A DNA stretch of 12,341 bases, from positions 1-12,341 of the forward strand of contig JBJXFI010000418.1 of assembly GCA_046154695.1 (NCBI GenBank), written 5' to 3'. Origin of the DNA: DALYLB01 sp046154695. Lineage in GTDB: Bacteria; Acidobacteriota; Blastocatellia; RBC074. Below the pieces are notes generated by a model. It was given only the letters and a program-made list of their open reading frames with translations. It ran no database searches and was not told the DNA's origin. Positions 8,279 through 12,341 of the stretch are shown one piece after another (positions within the stretch are counted from its first letter, which is position 1; every line of letters begins with the position of its first letter). The position numbers and the translations under genes are program-made.

Positions 8279-8568
8279 CGGATTTTCTCCTCCCGTGAGT
8301 GCCCTCCGGCACACGTCGCGTCAGGCCCCGAAGCGGCATTCTCGATCTTCCGGCCGTCTCTCGCCGGACGCACCAGGAAAATTCGCAGGAAGGCGTCCAG
8401 CACCATCCAGAACGCGAACGCCTGTCGCATGACCAGATCTCTCCCCAATTGCAAAATGCCCAATCTTCGCCGCAAACGGCTCAAGGTGTTGGCCGGCGCC
8501 ACCGCATTGAGCCGGCGCAATTCGGTAAAATCATCGTTCCCTTCATTCTCTTCATCGATCATCTTCAT
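8275..8568 (-). CDS. Small membrane-associated protein between sigma factor and channel
   Basis: A 97-aa protein of unknown family. I place the start at the ATG at 8568, which overlaps the sigma factor stop (ATGA). ATG codons at 8577 and 8562 are alternatives, and the last has the best-spaced GGAAGG. Its own stop overlaps the channel start in the same way, so all three genes are translationally linked. The N-terminus is acidic (DEENEGNDDF). A helical basic stretch (SRLRRRLGILQLGRD) follows, then a hydrophobic segment (about 46-66, QAFAFWMVLDAFLRIFLV) that could be one membrane helix or an amphipathic anchor, then a polar tail. Genes directly after ECF sigma factors often encode anti-sigma factors, and a short cytosolic domain plus one membrane helix fits that layout. 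I see no zinc-binding HxxxCxxC motif, so the role is inference. Confidence 0.7.
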   Translation of the reverse strand: MKMIDEENEGNDDFTELRRLNAVAPANTLSRLRRRLGILQLGRDLVMRQAFAFWMVLDAFLRIFLVRPARDGRKIENAASGPDATCAGGHSREEKIR

Positions 8569-9134
8569 CCCTTCCATTCGGTCCCCACGGAGGCCTGTTC
8601 CTGATGCAAACGGCGGAAGGCCTCGCGCGCCCGCAGCAATCGCATCTTCACCGCGCCCACGGTCACCTCCAGAACCTGCGCGACCTCGGCCAGCTCCAGC
8701 TCCAGCACGTATTTCAGGATCAGGATCGAACGCTGCTCCTCGCTCAACTCATCCAGGATCCGCTGCATGTAGGCGGGCAGTTTCTCCGGCGATCGTTCAA
8801 GGCGCCGCGCATCCCGCTCCTCGGCATAGGCGCTCATCCCTTCCGACTCGCGCTTTCGTTTATCCAGAAAATTGAGGCTGTGATTGTGGGCGATGCGATA
8901 GAGCCAGCTGGAGAACGCGGACCGTTCCTCAAAGCTGTTCAGATTGAGAAACACCTTGGTGAAGACCTCCTGAGTCAGATCCTCCGCCGCCGCCGCGTTT
9001 CCAACCATTCGGTAGCAGAGGGTATAGACCCGGTTCTGGTGGCGCATGACAAGCTGCTCAAAAGCCAGGTGCCGGTAAGGCAACTCGCGCTTGCACCGCG
9101 AAACCAGTTCTGCATCATCGGCGACGATCTTCAT
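8565..9134 (-). CDS. ECF-type RNA polymerase sigma factor (sigma-70 family, RpoE-like)
   Basis: A 189-aa sigma factor with only regions 2 and 4, which defines the extracytoplasmic function group. Region 2 spans about 24-95: FEQLVMRHQNRVYTLCYRMV, EDLTQEVFTKVF (core-polymerase and -10 recognition) and FSSWLYRIAHNHSLNFL. A charged linker follows (95-120). Region 4 (about 123-177) contains LDELSEEQRSILILKYVLEL, LAEVAQVLEVTVGAVKMRLLRARE, the -35-binding helix-turn-helix. The start at 9134 lacks a strong ribosome binding site. The gene is first in a tight operon with a small membrane protein and a mechanosensitive channel. It probably directs polymerase to stress promoters, perhaps including its own. 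The divergent gene on the other side of the 300-bp spacer encodes an exported protein that could belong to its regulon. Confidence 0.95.
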   Translation of the reverse strand: MKIVADDAELVSRCKRELPYRHLAFEQLVMRHQNRVYTLCYRMVGNAAAAEDLTQEVFTKVFLNLNSFEERSAFSSWLYRIAHNHSLNFLDKRKRESEGMSAYAEERDARRLERSPEKLPAYMQRILDELSEEQRSILILKYVLELELAEVAQVLEVTVGAVKMRLLRAREAFRRLHQEQASVGTEWKG

Positions 9135-9446
9135 CCGGGGCGCTCGCGGTTTGTGTTGCTTTCGGGATTTCCTCCGAAGAGAGCCGCCATTGTGTCATAA
9201 ACGATAAATTTCAGTAAATCATCCCCGCCGCCCTCTCGTATGACCAGCCGCAAAGGTGAAAAGTCACGGCGGGAAAAAATATTCCTTCGTGGTTCATTCC
9301 TTCCGCCACGATGTCGCCCTTCTCCATTTTTCATGTTCGACAAACGAAAATAATCGCGCGCAGCCGTGACGCGGGAGGCCGTGGTTCGGTCTTAAATAAC
9401 GACGGCAATAATTCAATCCAACAAAAAACAAAGGAGAATGAAACTT
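9135..9446. other. Divergent intergenic region, sigma factor gene versus exported protein gene
   Basis: About 310 bp without a convincing gene, more AT-rich than its surroundings. On the minus strand a weak promoter can be proposed: TTTACT (9218-9213) and CACAAT (9194-9189) with 18 nt between. On the plus strand AATAAT (9407-9412) sits 35 nt before the start at 9447, with no good -35 box. AAAGGAG at 9431-9437 is the ribosome binding site of the exported gene. I found no clear ECF-type GAAC/GTC promoter pair on either strand. Confidence 0.4.
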
Positions 9447-10208
9447 ATGAACACCAAATTCGCATTTTTGGGCGCGTGCCTGCTGGCGCTGGGGCTGAGC
9501 CTTCCGTTGACCGCTCAGACGCCCGTCGTGGTGCAACGCGCCGATCTATCGATTCCCTTCGGGACCGTTTCGGGCAAGCTGGTAATCGTGTCCGACCACC
9601 TGGTCTTTGTGGACAACGACCGCCAGGAAAATTCGTTTGCGATCGCCAGAAACGAAATACAGGAATTCAAGACCGAGAACGACGTTGTGATGATTTCGAC
9701 GCGTCGCCCGATTCGGACGCGCGGCGAAGAGATGTCGCAATTCAGCTTTCGCCTGCGCGATGGATCGAGTGAATCTTTGACGGTGTGGGCGGGAATGAAA
9801 TCGGCCGTTCTGGCGGCCGCGGCGCCGGCGGTGGCCGCGGCCGCGGTTGCAACTGCGACGACGCAGGCTCCGGCCGATTTGACCAGGAGCGGGAACGAGC
9901 AGGAGGAGCGCTTCGTTTACAACGCCAAGCATTCACACAGCATGGCGCTCGTGCCGTCGGGCAGCTGCACCGGTAAGCTGATCATCACCCGCGACCGCGT
10001 CATCTATGAATCGCTTGAAAACCGCGAGCACACGCGCCAGTGGCCGGTCGTCGATCTCAAGAAGGTCAAGCGCAACAACCCGTATCGGATCGAGATCGAG
10101 CCGTTCAACCGCGACAAGTACACCCTGGAGCTGGAAGGCGCCGGGATGGACATCAGCGTCTTCAAGAAGCTGGAGAACTGGATCGTGACGGCTCGCACCA
10201 AGAGCTGA
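9447..10208 (+). CDS. Exported protein with two similar beta-rich (PH-like) units
   Basis: A 253-aa protein starting at the ATG at 9447, 10 nt after AAAGGAG. The ATG at 9438 is only one base from that site and adds three residues. A Sec signal peptide is clear: Lys4, hydrophobic core FAFLGACLLALGLSLPL and a TAQ cleavage site near residue 24. The mature part has two units. Unit 1 (about 42-113) begins SGKLVIVSDHLVFVDN. Unit 2 (about 175-250) begins TGKLIITRDRVIYES and ends in a helix (SVFKKLENWIVTA). The shared GKLxIxxDxxxY/F pattern and the strand-rich rest resemble PH/GRAM-like folds, here placed outside the cytoplasm. Between them lies an Ala-rich flexible linker (119-145). There is no lipobox, so it is periplasmic or secreted. 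It is a single-gene unit followed by a strong hairpin. Function unknown; a lipid- or envelope-binding role would be inference. Confidence 0.85.
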   Translation: MNTKFAFLGACLLALGLSLPLTAQTPVVVQRADLSIPFGTVSGKLVIVSDHLVFVDNDRQENSFAIARNEIQEFKTENDVVMISTRRPIRTRGEEMSQFSFRLRDGSSESLTVWAGMKSAVLAAAAPAVAAAAVATATTQAPADLTRSGNEQEERFVYNAKHSHSMALVPSGSCTGKLIITRDRVIYESLENREHTRQWPVVDLKKVKRNNPYRIEIEPFNRDKYTLELEGAGMDISVFKKLENWIVTARTKS

Positions 10209-10220
10209 ATCGGGAATCAT

Positions 10221-10233
10221 CGGCTTTGAGCCG
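10221..10233 (+). other. Small hairpin just after the exported protein gene
   Basis: CGGCT-TTG-AGCCG forms a 5-bp stem with a 3-base loop 12 nt after the stop codon. It may help end or stabilise the transcript together with the large hairpin 20 nt further on. Confidence 0.3.
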
Positions 10234-10253
10234 GAGTCGATAAAATAACCAAA

Positions 10254-10300
10254 GCGGCCGCCCGGCGGTGAGAGGCTCTTCTCAGCCGCCGGGCGGCCGC
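10254..10300. terminator. Long GC-rich hairpin downstream of the exported protein gene
   Basis: A 15-bp perfect stem (GCGGCCGCCCGGCGG and its reverse complement) continues after one bulged G into TGAGA/TCTCA, closing a 6-base loop (GGCTCT). No T-run follows on the plus strand. On the minus strand the stem is followed by TTTGGTTATTTTATC, so it fits a rho-independent terminator better in that direction. As it lies 46 nt after a plus-strand gene, it probably acts as a transcript end or 3' stabiliser for that gene. It could also be a dispersed palindromic element. Confidence 0.55.
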
Positions 10301-10592
10301 GCCAACCTCAGATTGCATCCCGCTCGCCCGCAAGCCGATCAACCGCCAGGTCCGTCCGCGGAGGGCAACGGCCCAACCGTCCGACGTGACGCTTTTTGCA
10401 ACACGGGGTGGCCGCTTGCCACATGCGGCGCCCTCTTCCACCAAAGCCTCGACATCTCGCTCGACGCTATTTGCCGCATTTATGGCTGATTTCATGGATT
10501 CCGTCGCTTTTCCCCGAGTTTGGAACCCAACTTGCGGTACTACTCATATCCACGCGGCAATTTGGGAACCATAATTAGGCGGCGATACCTTC
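10301..10592. other. Non-coding spacer upstream of the gdhA regulatory region
   Basis: About 290 bp with no convincing gene on either strand. Short frames here lack ribosome binding sites and protein-like composition. A minor pair of competing 5-bp stems (GTGGC/GCCAC and GCCGC/GCGGC, 10408-10429) is visible. No tRNA or known riboswitch pattern was recognised. Confidence 0.4.
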
Positions 10593-10619
10593 ACACTTGA
10601 TCAAAGTGTAACCGTAACC
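10593..10619 (+). promoter_or_regulatory. Palindrome and tandem hexamers upstream of gdhA
   Basis: ACACTT-GATCA-AAGTGT (10593-10609) has 6-bp arms around a TTGATCAA core. Directly after it are two tandem copies of GTAACC (10608-10619). The pair ends 24 nt before the gdhA start, so a bound protein would act at or just after the promoter. No regulator can be named and no strong -35/-10 pair is seen. Confidence 0.4.
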
Positions 10620-10643
10620 AGGAACCAAGCGAGGTCTATATTT

Positions 10644-12062
10644 ATGTCCGCTCATGAACAGAGCTTTTTCAGCGATGTGACTCGATATGTCGATCAGGCC
10701 GCCGCCTTCACGAAGCACCCCGCGGGGCTGCTGGATCAGATCAAGCGCTGCAACAGCATCTACCGGTTTGAATTTCCGATGCAGCAACTTGACGGCAGTG
10801 TCGAGGTGATTCAGGCATGGCGCGTCGAGCACAGCCATCACAAACTGCCCGTGAAAGGCGGCATCCGCTATAGCCCGGACGCCAATGAAGATGAGGTCAA
10901 AGCCCTGGCCGCGCTCATGACCTTCAAATGCGCCATCGTGGATGTGCCGTTCGGCGGGGCGAAGGGGGCCGTGCGGATCGATGCGCGCAAGTGCACCGTC
11001 GGGCAGTTGGAGCGGCTGACCCGGCGCTACACGCACGAACTGGCCAAGAAGAATTTCATCGGGCCGGGCATCGATGTGCCGGCGCCCGATTACGGAACCA
11101 GCGAGCGGGAGATGGCATGGATCTTCGACACGTACCAGGCGCTCAATCCCGGCGCCCTCGATGCCGTGGCCTGCGTGACCGGCAAACCGGTCACGCAGGG
11201 CGGCATCCGGGGCCGGCGGGAAGCCACCGGACGCGGGCTGTTCTATGCCCTGCGCGAGGCATGCGCCGAAGCCGGAGAGATGCGGGCGCTCGGCCTCGCA
11301 CCCGGGGTCGAAGGCAAGCGCGTGGTCATTCAGGGGCTGGGGAATGTCGGCTATCACGTCGCAAAGTATTGCCGCGAGGGCGGGGCCGTCGTCATCGCGA
11401 TCGCCGAGCGCGAGGGAGCGATTATGAATCCCCGGGGGCTCGATGAGGAAAAGGTCTTCCAGCATCGCCGGGAGACCGGCTCGATTCTGGATTTTCCCGG
11501 CGCCACGAACATCCCGCGGTCCGCGGACGCCCTGGAACTGGATTGCGACGTGTTGATTCCGGCGGCGCTGGAAAATCAATTGACGGAGGAGAACGCGCCC
11601 CGAATCAAAACCCGGATCGTTCTCGAAGCCGCCAACGGCCCAACGACGCCCGCGGCCGAAGAGATTTTTCAGCAGCAGGGGATCCTGGTCATCCCGGACG
11701 TGTTCGCCAATGCGGGGGGCGTCACCGTCTCCTACTTCGAATGGCTGAAGAATCTCTCCCACGTGCGGTTCGGCCGCCTGGAAAGACGCTATGAGGAAGA
11801 TTCCAGCCGACGGATGGTGAAGGCCATGGAGATGGCAACCGGACATCAGTTCTCGGATGAGGAGTTGGGAGTGATCGCGCGCGGAGCGGGTGAACTGGAT
11901 CTGGTCAACTCCGGCCTCGAAGAGACCATGGTGGGGGCTTATCACGAAATGCGAGAAACGCGCCGCCTGCACGCCGGAATGAAGAATTTGCGCACCGCCG
12001 CCTTCTTCAATGCCATCGAGAAGGTCGCTCGAACCTATCTGGAGCTTGGCATCTTTCCGTAA
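10644..12062 (+). CDS. gdhA: Glutamate dehydrogenase (Glu/Leu/Phe/Val dehydrogenase family)
   Basis: A complete 472-aa enzyme that interconverts glutamate and 2-oxoglutarate plus ammonium in the cytosol, linking nitrogen assimilation to the TCA cycle. The N-terminal substrate domain has KGGIRY (71-76), TFKCAIVDVPFGGAKG (93-108) with the catalytic lysine at Lys107, the LTRRYTHEL stretch (125-133) and IDVPAPDYGT (143-152) with the conserved acidic residue. The Rossmann domain has GLGNVG (231-236). The second strand ends in IAIAEREG, and an acidic residue at that point suggests NAD rather than NADP, though this is a weak rule. NGPTTPAAEEIF (331-342) and DVFANAGGVTVSYFEW (352-367) are typical of the family. 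Length is that of hexameric GDH. GAGGT lies about 11 nt before the ATG. It is monocistronic as far as the window shows. Leucine or phenylalanine dehydrogenases are shorter and less likely. Confidence 0.97.
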   Translation: MSAHEQSFFSDVTRYVDQAAAFTKHPAGLLDQIKRCNSIYRFEFPMQQLDGSVEVIQAWRVEHSHHKLPVKGGIRYSPDANEDEVKALAALMTFKCAIVDVPFGGAKGAVRIDARKCTVGQLERLTRRYTHELAKKNFIGPGIDVPAPDYGTSEREMAWIFDTYQALNPGALDAVACVTGKPVTQGGIRGRREATGRGLFYALREACAEAGEMRALGLAPGVEGKRVVIQGLGNVGYHVAKYCREGGAVVIAIAEREGAIMNPRGLDEEKVFQHRRETGSILDFPGATNIPRSADALELDCDVLIPAALENQLTEENAPRIKTRIVLEAANGPTTPAAEEIFQQQGILVIPDVFANAGGVTVSYFEWLKNLSHVRFGRLERRYEEDSSRRMVKAMEMATGHQFSDEELGVIARGAGELDLVNSGLEETMVGAYHEMRETRRLHAGMKNLRTAAFFNAIEKVARTYLELGIFP

Positions 12063-12341
12063 AGGCGAGAGCTGGGATAATCATGAAAATCGTTTGGAGT
12101 TCGTCTTCAGGCGGTCTGCTGTTGGCGGGAGGCCGTCCGCCTGAAGGCGAAACTCTGAACGTTTCCCGAGGAGTCGTTCATATTGCTTGGCGACGCCCAG
12201 AAACAATGAAAATTTCTGATACTAACGGATTTTGTGGTCACAATCGAAAGCCCCCCATTGACGAGGCAATGAGGAAATTCTGTAACCAATTTTCGTGATA
12301 CTGAAAACCATTGAGGTCGGCAAACGGCGACGACCTCTCCG
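12063..12341. other. Non-coding region after gdhA
   Basis: About 280 bp without a convincing gene, AT-richer than the coding parts. It holds the long inverted repeat at 12092-12160, a small TTGTG/CACAA palindrome near 12233-12244 and, at the edge, a 7-bp inverted repeat GAGGTCG/CGACCTC (12313-12337). The latter may be a terminator or the start of something beyond the window. Confidence 0.4.
12092..12160. repeat. Long imperfect inverted repeat (hairpin element) after gdhA
   Basis: The left arm (12092-12114) begins GTTTGGAGTTCG and ends CTTCAGGCGG. The right arm (12137-12160) begins CCGCCTGAAG and ends AAACTCTGAAC. The inner 10 bp pair perfectly. The outer parts pair with a G-T wobble, one bulge and two mismatches. 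The 22-nt loop contains GGCGG, which can also pair with the inner CCGCC of the right arm, so two folds compete. Position 30 nt after the gdhA stop suggests a transcript end, but the long arms without a T-run look more like a dispersed REP/MITE-type hairpin. Confidence 0.55.

Noticed and set aside
9131..9343. A 70-codon minus-strand frame ending in an ATGA overlap with the sigma factor start.
   Set aside because: The overlap is suggestive of a coupled leader gene, but the product is Arg/Gly/Asn-rich, there is no ribosome binding site, and the frame covers the only plausible sigma factor promoter.
10575..11972. A 465-codon open frame on the minus strand opposite gdhA.
   Set aside because: Long antisense frames opposite GC-rich dehydrogenase genes are common by-products of codon bias. 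The product has no recognisable domain, and gdhA on the other strand is certain.
12083..12298. A 71-codon plus-strand frame after gdhA.
   Set aside because: It runs straight through the long inverted repeat, has no ribosome binding site and encodes a low-quality sequence.

Overview
The window looks like chromosomal DNA of a high-GC, diderm (Gram-negative type) bacterium. Signs of this are the remains of a tripartite RND/TolC efflux operon, lipoprotein and Sec signal peptides, and GC-rich third codon positions. The protein style (RND tail, long MscS-rich clusters, dispersed hairpins) reminds me of Acidobacteriota, but that is an impression and cannot be proved from the sequence alone.

Layout. 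From the left edge to about 9134 every recognisable gene is on the minus strand. Read in the direction of transcription (right to left), the order is: an ECF sigma factor (9134-8565); a 97-aa membrane-associated small protein (8568-8275); a compact TM-helix-type mechanosensitive channel (8278-7457); a 933-aa coiled-coil/AAA ATPase with a C-terminal winged-helix-like end (7303-4502); and two different MscS-family channels (4483-3629 and 3478-2555). A strong hairpin follows at 2525-2548. The first three genes are joined by 4-nt ATGA overlaps, and the ATPase and the second channel are 18 nt apart. Next come a TetR-family regulator (2428-1730) behind a perfect 13-bp inverted repeat, and then a collapsed RND efflux operon (1733-1081). 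In about 650 bp this holds the start of a membrane-fusion lipoprotein, the end of an RND permease and the end of a TolC-like outer membrane factor. A 256-aa protein of unknown function (1027-257) and the first 67 codons of an exported protein (from 202, running off the window) finish the minus-strand block.

On the plus strand are a 253-aa exported protein made of two similar beta-rich (PH-like) units joined by an Ala-rich linker (9447-10208), and a full-length glutamate dehydrogenase (10644-12062). The 435-bp gap between them holds a 47-nt GC-rich hairpin and, near gdhA, a small palindrome and tandem hexamers. Downstream of gdhA is a roughly 69-nt imperfect inverted repeat that looks like a dispersed hairpin element.

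How it fits together: the most interesting unit is the sigma factor - small membrane protein - three channels - large ATPase block. I read it as a possible membrane-tension or envelope-stress module in which an ECF sigma factor is made together with mechanosensitive channels and a STAND/AAA-like ATPase. That functional link is inference from gene order. The second notable item is the wreck of the efflux operon, whose TetR regulator and operator remain intact.
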